64,000 nucleotides of DNA. Source: Phenylobacterium sp. Lineage in GTDB: Bacteria > Pseudomonadota > Alphaproteobacteria > Caulobacterales > Caulobacteraceae. The notes beneath the pieces were generated by a model, which was not told where the DNA came from, did not search any database, and worked only from the letters and a program-made list of their open reading frames with translations. Location of the stretch: positions 29,210-93,209 of the forward strand of contig NZ_JAUXVZ010000012.1 in the NCBI RefSeq assembly GCF_030680185.1. The letters run 5' to 3'. The position numbers and the translations under genes were made by a program. Positions 27,985-36,822 of this stretch are shown piece by piece (within the stretch, counting starts at the first letter, position 1; each line of letters begins with the position of its first letter).

Positions 27985-28078
27985 GAGCTTGGAACTTTCC
28001 CCTCCAAAGGCCCGGTCAGGCCCCAAGGGGGTCAGTCTAGCGGCCGTCCTCGGCTCGTCCAGGCGTCAAAGGGGCAGG

Positions 28079-28732
28079 CTACCAGGGTTTCCACCAGGGT
28101 TCGGCGTCCAGGGTCGGGTCGCCGGGCTTCACCTCCTGCTTGCCCCAGGTCATGACCATCAGGAACTTGTGGCTGCGCATCTGGGTCTCGCCGGAGATGC
28201 GATGGGCTACGGGCACGGCCGCGCCGGTGCGGGCGTCGTAGGCGAAGATCGAAAACTCGGCGACGCCGGACCGTTCGGCCTGGCTGTAGAGGGAGAGTTC
28301 GGGGACCGTGAAGGTGGAATAGTTGTTGCCCGTGGGCAGGGTCAGGGCCGGCACCCCCAGAACCCGGCTCATCTGGTCGATGGACAGGGCGCCCATGCGG
28401 ACCTCGACGATGACGTCGGCCTCGGTCCGGTTGGGCGACAGGCGAAGGCCGCTGTTCAGAATCCGCTGGCGCAGGGCGCTGGCGGCATAGGGCGCCCACT
28501 CGCCGGTGAAGTTCACCGTGTCGAGGAAGACCAGGCTGCCGTCAGGCGCCTCGATCCGGAAGTCCGACGCCGCCCGCTCTGCGGCGTGCGCCACCAGCAG
28601 CTGCTCGGTGGCCGTCCGGCCAGGGCGTGTCTGCACCGCCGTGGCGCAGGCCGAGACGCCCCCCAGGACGAGGGTCATGGACAGGATGAGGGCGGCGCGC
28701 ACGCCCCTGCGGTGACTGAACAATCTCATCAT
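28079..28732 (-). CDS. Putative lipoprotein, uncharacterised (DUF6655-like)
   Basis: 217-aa protein with a lipoprotein signal peptide (LVLGGVSACATAV) and a soluble domain that includes RTATEQLLVAHAAERA and GRALY-less beta-rich sequence ending DAEPWWKPW. I weakly associate the RTATEQLL start with the DUF6655 family; function unknown. ATG at 28732 or 28729. Monocistronic, separated by 94 bp from the amidohydrolase. Confidence 0.75.
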   Translation of the reverse strand: MMRLFSHRRGVRAALILSMTLVLGGVSACATAVQTRPGRTATEQLLVAHAAERAASDFRIEAPDGSLVFLDTVNFTGEWAPYAASALRQRILNSGLRLSPNRTEADVIVEVRMGALSIDQMSRVLGVPALTLPTGNNYSTFTVPELSLYSQAERSGVAEFSIFAYDARTGAAVPVAHRISGETQMRSHKFLMVMTWGKQEVKPGDPTLDAEPWWKPW

Positions 28733-28937
28733 ACGACTCGTGGCCGGCCGCCCCCGGCTCTCCGAGGGGTTAAGCCTGATCCGCCGTCGGCCGCAACCTG
28801 AGCCCTGCGCATTCTGGGAGTTTCAGCGCGCGCGCCTGTGGGCGCCTGCTGGGCGGGCGTGGGCGCCTGCGGGGATCGCCCCCCTTGCCGGCCCCGCCTC
28901 TGGCGGCCAAGCTGGGATCGCCTCAGGGGGGAAAACC

Positions 28938-29411
28938 ATGCCGTTTGTGCCGTCGGACTTCGAGATTCCCCGCAGGCTGGAGCATGCCGAGTTCCGGCTG
29001 CGGCCCCTGACCATCCATGACGTCGTCAAGGACTATGCGGCGGTGATGACCAGTCTCGACCGCCTGGCCGGGGTGTTTGGTCCCGGCAATGACTGGCCCC
29101 GCGCCGACATGACGCTGGAGGAGGATCTGGTCGATCTCGGCTGGCATCAGGGCGAGTTCGAGCGGCGGACCTCGTTCGCCTTCACCATGATGTCGCCGGA
29201 CGAGAGCCAGTGCCTGGGCTGCGCCTACATCTATCCCGCCAGCCGGCCCGGCTATGACGCCAAGGCCTATTGCTGGGTCCGGGCTTCGGCGGCGCATCTG
29301 GACGCGCCCCTCTATGAGGCTTTCAGGGCCTGGCTGGCCAGCGACTGGCCCTTCGAGCGGACGGCCTTTCCTGGGCGCGACGTCTCCTGGGCCGACTGGG
29401 GCGCTACTTGA
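28938..29411 (+). CDS. GNAT-like acetyltransferase domain protein
   Basis: 157-aa soluble protein resembling the N-acetyltransferase fold: FRLRPLTIHDVVKDYAAVM at the N-terminus, SFAFTMMSPDESQCLGCAYIYP as central strands. The canonical acetyl-CoA motif Q/RxxGxG/A is not obvious, so activity is uncertain. AGGGGGG upstream of the ATG at 28938 is a good ribosome site. Its 3' end overlaps the convergent methyltransferase gene by 8 bp. Confidence 0.7.
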   Translation: MPFVPSDFEIPRRLEHAEFRLRPLTIHDVVKDYAAVMTSLDRLAGVFGPGNDWPRADMTLEEDLVDLGWHQGEFERRTSFAFTMMSPDESQCLGCAYIYPASRPGYDAKAYCWVRASAAHLDAPLYEAFRAWLASDWPFERTAFPGRDVSWADWGAT

Positions 29412-30174
29412 TCACCATGCCCTGGCCGGTGGGCAGCTCCAGGATGTGATAGCCCCGCTCGGCCATCCAGGCGACCTCGGCCACCTGCTGGGCGCGATAG
29501 GCGACCCAGCCGAAGTCATCGAGGATCAGCACCCCGCCGGGCGAGATGCGGTCGAACAGCACCTCCAGGGCGCCGATCTCGGCCTCGGCGTTGTTCAGGT
29601 CCAGGTGCATGAAGGCGATCTTTTCCGGCGCGGCCTGGGCCAGGCTGTCGGGCACCCGGCCCTTCGTGATCGTCACATTGGACATGTCGGAGAACCGCTC
29701 GCGCACCTGATCGACCAGGGTCGCGCTGTGCTCCAGCATCGAGTGGTGGGGCATCGACTCGTCGTGTTCGAACAGGTCGTAGAGATAGTAGTGGCGGGGC
29801 AGGTCGGCGAAGCCCACCACCTCGGAAATGATCCGGGCCGACACGCCCTTGTAGCAACCGCACTCGACGAAATCCCCCTCGGCCCGCAAGGCCGTCCGTG
29901 CGGCCCAGGCCAGGGTCGCCAGGCGCCAGATGGCGCCCCGTTCTGGCGGTGTGGCGGCGTGGCGCTGAAAGGCGGCCATCAGCACCTTGTCGTCCAGGAA
30001 GCCCAGGGACTTGCCCAGGGTGATCAGGTTGTCCCCGGCGAAGACGCCGCGGGGAATGTTCATGTTATCGACCAGCTGGTCGAGGGCGCCGACCACCGCC
30101 GCATGGTCCTTCAGCCCGTAGAAGGCGTGCGTTATGACCGCGCTGGGAGGCAGGATGTCTTTGATGCTGGTCAC
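29404..30174 (-). CDS. TylF/MycF-family O-methyltransferase-like protein
   Basis: 256-aa class I SAM methyltransferase of the TylF family (macrocin O-methyltransferase-like). GDFVECGCYKGVSARI is the SAM-binding start, YYLYDLFEH the acidic second motif, and MHLDLNNAEAEIG plus GVLILDDFGW the Mg-binding aspartates. A GTG at 30174 is chosen as start because AGGAGG lies ten bases upstream; a longer in-frame version starting at 30216 has no ribosome site. Family members methylate sugars in antibiotics or surface polysaccharides, but no such cluster is adjacent. Confidence 0.8.
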   Translation of the reverse strand: MTSIKDILPPSAVITHAFYGLKDHAAVVGALDQLVDNMNIPRGVFAGDNLITLGKSLGFLDDKVLMAAFQRHAATPPERGAIWRLATLAWAARTALRAEGDFVECGCYKGVSARIISEVVGFADLPRHYYLYDLFEHDESMPHHSMLEHSATLVDQVRERFSDMSNVTITKGRVPDSLAQAAPEKIAFMHLDLNNAEAEIGALEVLFDRISPGGVLILDDFGWVAYRAQQVAEVAWMAERGYHILELPTGQGMVIK

Positions 30175-30253
30175 GGGTGTTTGGCCTCCTGACAGTGCGC
30201 CGCCCTGATCTAGCACGGCCCAGCCAGGACGCCAGTCCGCCGGGCCGGCCCCG

Positions 30254-30583
30254 TCAGGTCAGCCAGCGGCGGGGCCGCCGCTCGCCCAGGTCACGGCGCT
30301 CGCCCGGCGCCAGGCCGAGCGCCCGCATCCGAACCGGCGGCAGCGGCGCCAGGGCCTCCACCGGCTCCTGTCCGCCGGCCGGGCTGGCGGCGACACGCAG
30401 GCCCAGACTGATGGCCATGTCGACGGCGACCCACTCGGCCTGGGCCCGGTCGGCGCGGCCGATGGCGAAGTAGCGGCGGGCCTGTTCGGCCTCGCGGCCG
30501 GGCTCCAGCAGCACGGCCACGACCCAGCCGGCGGGCGCCCGGGATTCGGCGGCTGCGCGGGGATCTGGGGGCGGCGGGGTCAT
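30254..30583 (-). CDS. Hypothetical protein
   Basis: 109-aa soluble protein with a Pro-rich start (MTPPPPDPRAAAE) and an Arg-rich end (GERRDLGERRPRRWLT). No family recognised. The middle (WVVAVLLEPGREAEQARRYFAIGRADRAQAEW) looks like a small folded domain of beta-alpha type. AAGGAG just before the ATG at 30583 supports translation. Reads away from the small-ORF region to its right. Confidence 0.55.
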   Translation of the reverse strand: MTPPPPDPRAAAESRAPAGWVVAVLLEPGREAEQARRYFAIGRADRAQAEWVAVDMAISLGLRVAASPAGGQEPVEALAPLPPVRMRALGLAPGERRDLGERRPRRWLT

Positions 30584-30740
30584 GGCTCCTTTCGGATCAC
30601 GAATGGCGCGCCAAGCCAAGACCTCGCGGCGCCCCTGGCTATTTCGCCCCCGAGGCCCCATCTAGGGATATGCGTCATCGGGCGTGTGCCGTGTCTCAAG
30701 CGGTCGAACCCCTCCGATGCGGCGCGATCCTGGTTATCCC

Positions 30741-30833
30741 ATGTCTCCCCTTCTGATTGTCTCGGCGGTCTGTGTCCTGACCGCGATCCTCGCCCCCGTG
30801 GCGTTTTCCCTGCTGGGCCTGCGGCCGCGCTGA
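30741..30833 (+). CDS. Possible 30-aa single-span membrane peptide
   Basis: ATG-started frame coding 30 residues: one hydrophobic helix (LLIVSAVCVLTAILAPVAF) and a basic end (LLGLRPR), the look of a small inner-membrane protein. No clear Shine-Dalgarno is present and no homologue is known to me, so it may be chance. It lies in the 344-bp gap 30584-30927, which otherwise holds nothing I recognise. Confidence 0.25.
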   Translation: MSPLLIVSAVCVLTAILAPVAFSLLGLRPR

Positions 30834-30927
30834 GCCGCGCGGCTTGTGCGCTCTTCGGCTCGCGTGAACCTCTGCTGAGCCTGACCATTTCCTGATGTCG
30901 GCGGCGCCGCCGCCCCGGAGACCTCCC

Positions 30928-31056
30928 ATGGCCAAGGGCCAGAAAAAGTCCAACAAAGAAGTCCGCAAGCCCAAGCAGGCGCCGGCCGCCAAGCCCGAGG
31001 CCGCCGCCCGCTCCTTCCTGGACGCCGCCGGCGCCATGCCGGGCAAGAAGCGCTGA
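30928..31056 (+). CDS. Small basic protein, 42 aa
   Basis: 42 residues starting MAKGQKKSNKEVRKPK, followed by an Ala/Pro/Lys stretch and ending PGKKR. The GQxxSNKExxKPK beginning is shared by small conserved proteobacterial proteins of unknown function (recollection). GGAG seven bases before the ATG supports expression. Highly basic and probably unstructured, so nucleic-acid contact is possible but unproven. A transglutaminase-like gene follows after 17 bp. Confidence 0.7.
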   Translation: MAKGQKKSNKEVRKPKQAPAAKPEAAARSFLDAAGAMPGKKR

Positions 31057-31073
31057 TCGGCGCTGCGGCCAGG

Positions 31074-31931
31074 GTGACGGCTTCGACCTTCGAGATCGTC
31101 CACCGGACCGCCTATCGGTTTGCGCGGCCCGTGGTCTTGCATCCGCACCGGCTGATGCTGCGGCCCCGGGACAGCCACGAGCTGAGCGTGCTCGACTTTC
31201 AGCTTTCCTGTTCGCCGGCCGCCGACATCACCTGGAGCCAGGATGTGTTCGGCAATCTCTGCGCGGTGGCGAGCTTTCGCCAGACCGCCGAGGCCCTGGT
31301 CATCGAGAGCCGCCTGAAGGTGGCCTCCCGCGCCCAGGCCTGGCCGATCTTTCCGATCACGCCCGCCGCCCAGGCCTATCCCTTCGCCTATGACGACGAC
31401 GAGGCCGCAGATCTGGGCCGCTTGCGCCTGCCCAATCCCGATCCGGACGCGGCGCGCTGGGCCCACGGCTTCGTCGCCGGTCCCGGGACCGACACCCTGT
31501 CTCTGCTCAAGGATCTCAACGCCGGCGTGCTCGGCGCGGCGGTCTATCGGGTGCGGGACGAGGAGGGGGTGCAGAGCGCCGGCGAGACCCTGCGCCTGGC
31601 CAGCGGCTCCTGCCGCGACCTGGCGGCCCTGTTCATCGAAGCCGCCCGCCAGCTGGGCCTCGGCGCCCGGGCGGTCAGCGGCTACCTGTTCGACCCCGAT
31701 CAGGCCGATCGTCAGGCCGACACCACCCATGCCTGGGCCGAGGTCTATCTGCCCGGCGCCGGCTGGATCACCTTCGACCCGACCCATAATCGCACCGGCG
31801 CCGCAGGGCTGATCCCCTTGGCGGTCGGGCGGGCCAATGCGCAGATCATGCCGGTGGTCGGCAGTTTCGCCGGCTCTGCGGCCGACGCCCTGGGCATGGA
31901 TGTGTCGGTTCGGATCACGCCGGTCGGCTAA
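31074..31931 (+). CDS. Transglutaminase-like cysteine protease family protein
   Basis: 285-aa transglutaminase-fold protein. The N-terminal bacterial transglutaminase-like domain reads FEIVHRTAYRFARPV; the core has the catalytic cysteine in SGSCRDLAALF, histidine in DTTHAWAEVYLPGAGW and aspartate in FDPTHN, so the triad is intact. No signal peptide; probably cytosolic. GTG start at 31074. Such proteins are commonly beside alpha-E and circularly permuted ATP-grasp genes; those partners are absent here. Confidence 0.87.
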   Translation: MTASTFEIVHRTAYRFARPVVLHPHRLMLRPRDSHELSVLDFQLSCSPAADITWSQDVFGNLCAVASFRQTAEALVIESRLKVASRAQAWPIFPITPAAQAYPFAYDDDEAADLGRLRLPNPDPDAARWAHGFVAGPGTDTLSLLKDLNAGVLGAAVYRVRDEEGVQSAGETLRLASGSCRDLAALFIEAARQLGLGARAVSGYLFDPDQADRQADTTHAWAEVYLPGAGWITFDPTHNRTGAAGLIPLAVGRANAQIMPVVGSFAGSAADALGMDVSVRITPVG

Positions 31932-32001
31932 CGCCTTGATTGCGCCGCGCGCCTTTGGCAGCGTGCACGCCACAGAACGCCTCTGACCCCAAGGACCCCC
32001 C

Positions 32002-32292
32002 ATGACCCGCCATAGCCTCCGCGCCGTGCTGGCCGCCACCCTGGCGGTCGCCAGCCTCAGCGCCGCCCCCGCCCTGGCCAACCCCGCCGCCGACAAGTGC
32101 GCCGCCGGCCTCTCCCCGGAGGGCAAGCTGATGCACAAGACCGTGGCCCCGCACGTGAAGGCCGATTCCGACATCGAGCAGCTGATGCGCAAGCATCTGC
32201 GCGGCCTGGTCATGGGCGGCAAGCTCAAGCTGAAGACCGCCGAGGCCAATGGCCAGGCGGTCGGTCGCTGCCTCAGCCTCCTGAAGGGCTAG
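32002..32292 (+). CDS. Small secreted protein, unknown function
   Basis: 96-aa protein with a clear signal peptide (cleavage near APALA-NPAA) leaving about 70 residues, including a pair of cysteines (DKCAAGLS and GRCLSLL) that could form a disulfide bringing the ends together. No family recognised. AAGGA precedes the ATG at 32002. The last 20 bases overlap the end of the convergent serine hydrolase gene. Confidence 0.7.
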   Translation: MTRHSLRAVLAATLAVASLSAAPALANPAADKCAAGLSPEGKLMHKTVAPHVKADSDIEQLMRKHLRGLVMGGKLKLKTAEANGQAVGRCLSLLKG

Positions 32293-33382
32293 GCGGCCTC
32301 CGCTCGCCGGCGATCGCGGCGGGGATGATCCCTGCGTCCAGCAGGGCGTGGAGCTGGCTCACATGGCTCTCCTCCCGCGGTCGCGGGGAGGGATCGGAGA
32401 TCATCACGACGGTGAGGTCGAGGCTGGGGACTACGAACAGCATCTGGCCCCCATAGCCCCAGGCGAAATGCACGGGGTGGCCGGCCGCCTGCTTGGTGAA
32501 CCAGCCATAGCCATAGTCGTGGCCGCTCCAGGGGGAGCGGGTGCGCGGCGTCCAGCTCGCCTCGATCCATTCGGCCGAGACGATGCGCCGCCCGTCGATC
32601 TCGCCGCCGAGCCGGTAAAGCTCGCCGAACCTGAGCAGGTCGCGGGGCGACATCATCATGTCGTTTCCGCCGAAATAGATCCCCTGCGGGTCCCGCAGCC
32701 AGGGCGGGATGGCCACGCCCAGGGGCTGCGCCAGCCAATCGCGGGCCAGGGTGTGGGTGCTGGCGCCGGCGGCCCGGGTGAGGGCCGCCGACATCAGGTG
32801 CGAGGTTCCGGTTGAATAGATCATCCGGCCCCCCGGATCGTCGTCGAAGGGTCGGGCGAGCGCATGGCGCACCCAGTTGGGACTGGTCACCCAGGCCCCG
32901 TAATACTGGCCCGAGGTGCGGCCCAGGCCCGCCTGCATCGACAGCAGGTGGCCGACCTCGATCTCCTGCAGCCGCGGGTCGCCGCCCGAGGGCAGGTTGG
33001 CCGCCAGAAGGGGGGCGATCTTCTGGTCGGGTCCAGTCAGCACGCCGCGGTCGATGGCGATGCCCACCAGGGCCGACAGCACGGTCTTGGAGGCCGACTT
33101 GATGTTGACCGGCTGGTCGAGACCGGCGCCCCGCAGACGATGCTCGGCCAGCACCTCTCCGTCCCGGGCGACGATCACCGCGTGCAGGTTGGGCAGGGCG
33201 CGGGCCTGCTCGACCACTCTGGCCATGGCGACGGGATCGAGGCCCTGGCTCTGGACGGCGGCGGGCGCGGGGGCGTCGGTTGTCTGAGCCTGGGCGCGAT
33301 CGGGCGCCGGCGCCGGCGAGCAGGCGCCCAGCAGCCCAAGGGCTAGGGCGCCGGCGATCTGGCGGGACGGCGTGAATCTCAT
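32273..33382 (-). CDS. Serine hydrolase, beta-lactamase (class C-like) family lipoprotein
   Basis: 369-aa penicillin-binding-protein/beta-lactamase fold enzyme. Lipoprotein signal LALGLLGACSPAP, so likely periplasmic and membrane-anchored. The SxxK nucleophile motif is SASK in NIKSASKTVLS; the tyrosine motif appears as IYSTGTSHL (YST instead of YxN); AWGYGGQ is the third box (HxG/KTG position). The family also covers esterases and D-amino-acid peptidases, so a resistance role should not be assumed. ATG at 33382. Confidence 0.87.
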   Translation of the reverse strand: MRFTPSRQIAGALALGLLGACSPAPAPDRAQAQTTDAPAPAAVQSQGLDPVAMARVVEQARALPNLHAVIVARDGEVLAEHRLRGAGLDQPVNIKSASKTVLSALVGIAIDRGVLTGPDQKIAPLLAANLPSGGDPRLQEIEVGHLLSMQAGLGRTSGQYYGAWVTSPNWVRHALARPFDDDPGGRMIYSTGTSHLMSAALTRAAGASTHTLARDWLAQPLGVAIPPWLRDPQGIYFGGNDMMMSPRDLLRFGELYRLGGEIDGRRIVSAEWIEASWTPRTRSPWSGHDYGYGWFTKQAAGHPVHFAWGYGGQMLFVVPSLDLTVVMISDPSPRPREESHVSQLHALLDAGIIPAAIAGERRPPSPSGG

Positions 33383-33462
33383 CGGGAAGAGATAGGCGCC
33401 CCGGCGCCCAGGTCCAGCTTGGCCTTGGGCGCCGACCTTGGTCGCGGCGCGAAGCGCGAGAG

Positions 33463-33592
33463 AAAGGGGGGGACACAAAGACCACGAAGATAGCCACGGA
33501 CACGAAGGGGTTGGCGGCCTCAGCCTTCGTGTCCTTCGCGCCCCCCTTTGTGTCCTTCGTGTCCCGTCCTTTCAGAGCGCCTGTGGCGCGTT
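33463..33592. repeat. Family A palindromic repeat, copy 4
   Basis: GGGGGACACAAAGACCACGAAG and GCCACGGACACGAAGG on the left; CCTTCGTGTCCTTCGCG, CTTTGTGTCC and TTCGTGTCCCG on the right; ends in GCGCCTGTGGCGCG. It occupies the gap upstream of the serine hydrolase and downstream of the DUF805 gene. Confidence 0.78.
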
Positions 33593-33595
33593 CGT

Positions 33596-33979
33596 TCAGC
33601 TAGCCGAGGGCGGCTCCGGCGGCATGGGCGCAGGGCCAGCCGCGTCGAACTTCTCGCCAGCCGGATTGCTGGGCTGCACATAGAAGAAGATCAGCACCAG
33701 CATGCCGATCAGGGGGATCAGCACGATCAGGAGCCACCAGCCGGAGCGCCCCGTATCGTGCAGCCGCCGCACGGCCATGGCGAGGTGCGGCAGGAAGGTC
33801 CCCAGGACCAGCAGAAGGCCAAAGGGTTCGATGCCGCCCGCCCCGAGAGCTTCGTCCAGGATGCCGGCCACGACGGCCGCGAGGAACACCGCCAGGGTCC
33901 ACCACCAGAAGGTGGCGCGCCCGGTGCGGCCCTCGAAGTTCACATAGTTGGCCAGACCGTATTTGACCGCTTCGATCAT
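33596..33979 (-). CDS. DUF805 membrane protein
   Basis: 127-aa inner-membrane protein of the DUF805 (YhaH-like) family. NFEGRTGRATFWWW precedes the first helix; the signature AVRRLHDTGRSGWW lies between helices; four hydrophobic segments in all; the C-terminal tail is Pro/Ala-rich and cytosolic. Function unknown for the family. The next gene to the right, DUF1003, is divergent, 180 bp away. Confidence 0.88.
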   Translation of the reverse strand: MIEAVKYGLANYVNFEGRTGRATFWWWTLAVFLAAVVAGILDEALGAGGIEPFGLLLVLGTFLPHLAMAVRRLHDTGRSGWWLLIVLIPLIGMLVLIFFYVQPSNPAGEKFDAAGPAPMPPEPPSAS

Positions 33980-34159
33980 GTTCGCCCCTCCACTGAGCCG
34001 CGCGTCCGACAGGGCCGACCCGCGCGACGTACAGGCTTCACCTTACGCCCAGAGTGGGCCCGAGTTCGACCCCTACGTCCTTGGTCAGGATCAAACCCCT
34101 GGCGCCCAGGGCGCGGGACCCGCGATGATGCCGGCCACACTCATCTGGAGATCATTGCC

Positions 34160-34723
34160 ATGAGCGAGCAAGGCGGCCGTCTGGGCGAGGCGGCGAAACG
34201 GTGGCTGGACAAGCCGGCCAGCGCCCTGGACGAGGCCGAGCGGCGGGTTCTGGCGACCACCATGGACCGCAGCCCGGTGACGCGGGACGCCAATGAAAGC
34301 TTCGAGGGCGGCCAGACCTTCGCCCAGCGGCTGGCCGATCAGGTGGCGGCCGGGGTCGGGTCGTGGGTCTTCATCATCGGCTTCTGCCTGGCCCTGGGCG
34401 TCTGGGCCCTGCTGAACCTCGCCCTGGGGCGCGGGGCGTTCGATCCCTATCCGTTCATCTTCCTCAACCTGCTGCTCTCGATGCTGGCGGCGATCCAGGC
34501 GCCCTTCATCATGATGAGCCAGAACCGGCAGGCGGCGAAGGACCGGCTGACCGCCGCCCACGACTACGAGGTCAACCTCAAGGCCGAGATCGAGATCATG
34601 GCCCTGCACGACAAGCTCGATCAGATGCGCGTGGGGCAGATCGAGACCCTCCTGGCCGCCCAGCAGGAACAGCTCGACCTGATACGGAAGCTGCTGGCCT
34701 CGAACGCCAGGCCGCAGGACTGA
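34160..34723 (+). CDS. DUF1003 membrane protein
   Basis: 187-aa protein with two transmembrane helices in the hallmark arrangement of DUF1003: ADQVAAGVGSWVFIIGF, then PYPFIFLNLLLSMLAA followed by QAPFIMMSQNRQA. The C-terminal ~60 residues are an amphipathic, probably coiled-coil helix (KAEIEIMALHDKLDQMR) in the cytosol. Function unknown. ATG at 34160; a weak ribosome site only. Confidence 0.85.
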   Translation: MSEQGGRLGEAAKRWLDKPASALDEAERRVLATTMDRSPVTRDANESFEGGQTFAQRLADQVAAGVGSWVFIIGFCLALGVWALLNLALGRGAFDPYPFIFLNLLLSMLAAIQAPFIMMSQNRQAAKDRLTAAHDYEVNLKAEIEIMALHDKLDQMRVGQIETLLAAQQEQLDLIRKLLASNARPQD

Positions 34724-34754
34724 GGCCTGGTCCCGGGCAGGCGGTCGGGCGCCC

Positions 34755-36704
34755 TCAGGGGGCCAGCACGCCTTCGATGGCGCGGAACAGGATGTCGGCG
34801 GTGAATGGCTTGCCGATGTGCCGATCGGCGCCGGCCGCCCGGCTCGCGCTCACATAGGGCTCGTGAACATTGGCCGTGAGCATGATGATCGGCGTCCGCC
34901 CGGTGGCCCGCTCGGCCTCGACGGCCCGGATGCGCGAGACCGCCGTGACGCCGTCCATCACCGGCATCTGGATGTCCATGAGCACCACGTCGAAGCTGCC
35001 GGCTTCGACCGCTTCGACCGCGGCCTTTCCGTCATTGACGCTGACGACCTCGGCCACCCCCGCCAGCATCAGCTCGAGCACCCGGCGGTTGGTGGGGTGG
35101 TCGTCGGCGACCAGGACGCGGAGCAGGCGCTCGCCCTGGCCGGGCTCCGCCTCGGCGACGTCGGTCCGCGTCGGCGCGGCGGGCAAGGGCAGGTCCGCCC
35201 AGAAGACCGAGCCGCCGGCGGGGCGCGGCGCGGCGTCGAGTTCGCCGCCCATGAGCTCCACCAGGCGCCGGGCTATGGTCAGGCCCAGGCCCAGCCCGCC
35301 GAAGCGGCGCGTCAGCCCGGACTCCTGCTGTCCGAAACCGCTGAACAGACGCGCCTTCTGGGCGGGATCGAAGCCGATCCCCGTATCGACGAAGCCAAAG
35401 CGCACCTGGTCGTCGGGCCGGCGCGAGACCGACACGGTGACGCCGCCGGCGTCGGTGAACTTGACGGCGTTGTCGATCAGGGGGGCGAAGGCCTGGCGCA
35501 GGCGGCCCACATCGCCGAGCAGCTGTGGCTCGAGGGCAGGATCGATCTCGACCTGAAGGTCGATCCCCCGGGCCTGGATCTGCGGGCCGAAATCCTGGGC
35601 GAGGCCACGGATCAGGGCCGCAACCTCGAACGGCTCCGACCGCAGCGGAATGGCGGCCGCGTCGATCTGCGAGGCGGCGAGCAGTTCCTCGAAGCGCTGC
35701 TCCAGGGCGCGGGCCGAGGCGCTGATCATGTCCAGGAGTTCGTCCTGGCTCGAATCACCCCGCTGGGCGGCCAGCAGACCGACGCTGGCCATCAAGCCGT
35801 TCAACGGGGTGCGGAGTTCGTGGCTGAGATTGGTCAGCAGCGCCGACTTGGTGCGGCTGGCGTGTTCAGTCTCCTCAAGCGCCTGGCGCAGGGCTTCGGC
35901 GTCGAGATTCTGCTGGGTGACGTCGTTCGTTAGGCTGATGATGTGACGGGCGCCTTCGTCGTCATAGGTCGCCACGCGACGTTCCGCCAGGAAGCGCACC
36001 CCCTCGGCGGTCTCCACGCGATGGGTGGCGGCGGTTCGGCCGCCGGCCGCCTCGTCCGCGGTGAGGTATGCCGGTAGAGCCTCCTCAGGACGCAGTCCTA
36101 CCAGGCCGTCGGGCCGGTCAAACAGGTCCTCCGCGGCGCGATTGCCGAGCACGATACGGCCGGTGCGCACGTCCTTCACCGTCAGGGCCAGGGGCAGGAC
36201 GTCGATGACGGTGTTGAGGAAGGCCGAGGACTCAACCTGGGCGGTCACGTCCTCGGCGACGGCCAGGAGACGCAGGACCTCGCCTCGCTCGCCCCTTACC
36301 GGGGTTACGGTTGCGTTCAGATAGCGCCCCGAGGAGCCCGCCTCGGGAAGACGGATGCGGAACTGGAACGCCTCGCCCCGGCGGGCCGCGACCAGGGCGC
36401 GGTCGACCGCGATGTGCAGGTCCTCTGGCCATACGTCCCGCCAGGGCCGCCCGGTCTGGTCCCCATCGAAAAGGCCCCGCGCAGGTCGGTTGAGGATCAA
36501 GGTCCGACCGTCGATATCGAGGAGCCATACGAAGTAAAGCCAGGCCTCTACCAGTTTAGAGAAGGGAATATCGCTCAACTTCGCCTCGCTCTGCGCCGAA
36601 CCAAAGACCACAGCCGCATTCAATACCAACGGTATCCGAACTGCATTTGCTTCAACAACAAAACTCGCCCGGCGATTGAGTAAGGCACATTGTCGCATAA
36701 GCAT
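34755..36704 (-). CDS. Hybrid sensor histidine kinase (PAS-PAS-HisKA-HATPase-REC)
   Basis: 649-aa cytosolic hybrid kinase. Order: an N-terminal PAS-like sensor (from about residue 50), a second PAS (~165-280), the phospho-acceptor histidine in NLSHELRTPLNG (~ residue 310), an ATPase domain with DNAVKF, DTGIGFDP and GGLGLGL, then a receiver domain with aspartate in VVLMDIQMPVMDG and lysine in IGKPF. No transmembrane helix. The first ~50 codons are less GC-rich than the rest and the start is uncertain (ATG at 36704 or 36698, or later). Divergent from the chemotaxis operon by 118 bp; the receiver could feed that pathway, but this is unproven. Confidence 0.88.
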   Translation of the reverse strand: MLMRQCALLNRRASFVVEANAVRIPLVLNAAVVFGSAQSEAKLSDIPFSKLVEAWLYFVWLLDIDGRTLILNRPARGLFDGDQTGRPWRDVWPEDLHIAVDRALVAARRGEAFQFRIRLPEAGSSGRYLNATVTPVRGERGEVLRLLAVAEDVTAQVESSAFLNTVIDVLPLALTVKDVRTGRIVLGNRAAEDLFDRPDGLVGLRPEEALPAYLTADEAAGGRTAATHRVETAEGVRFLAERRVATYDDEGARHIISLTNDVTQQNLDAEALRQALEETEHASRTKSALLTNLSHELRTPLNGLMASVGLLAAQRGDSSQDELLDMISASARALEQRFEELLAASQIDAAAIPLRSEPFEVAALIRGLAQDFGPQIQARGIDLQVEIDPALEPQLLGDVGRLRQAFAPLIDNAVKFTDAGGVTVSVSRRPDDQVRFGFVDTGIGFDPAQKARLFSGFGQQESGLTRRFGGLGLGLTIARRLVELMGGELDAAPRPAGGSVFWADLPLPAAPTRTDVAEAEPGQGERLLRVLVADDHPTNRRVLELMLAGVAEVVSVNDGKAAVEAVEAGSFDVVLMDIQMPVMDGVTAVSRIRAVEAERATGRTPIIMLTANVHEPYVSASRAAGADRHIGKPFTADILFRAIEGVLAP

Positions 36705-36822
36705 TTATTTCCGATAGACCGCCGTATCGTTACCTTCCTGTTAGGCACTTTCAGAAGATCGTCGTCTCGGGGCCGAACTCGGTTGTGTTTATCGCCGTGT
36801 TCAAACGGGGCATTGAAGATAG

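Noticed and set aside
32273..33382. Class C beta-lactamase resistance gene
   Set aside because: The YxN motif is YST and the KTG position is not canonical; the family is dominated by esterases and peptidases, so a resistance label is not supported.
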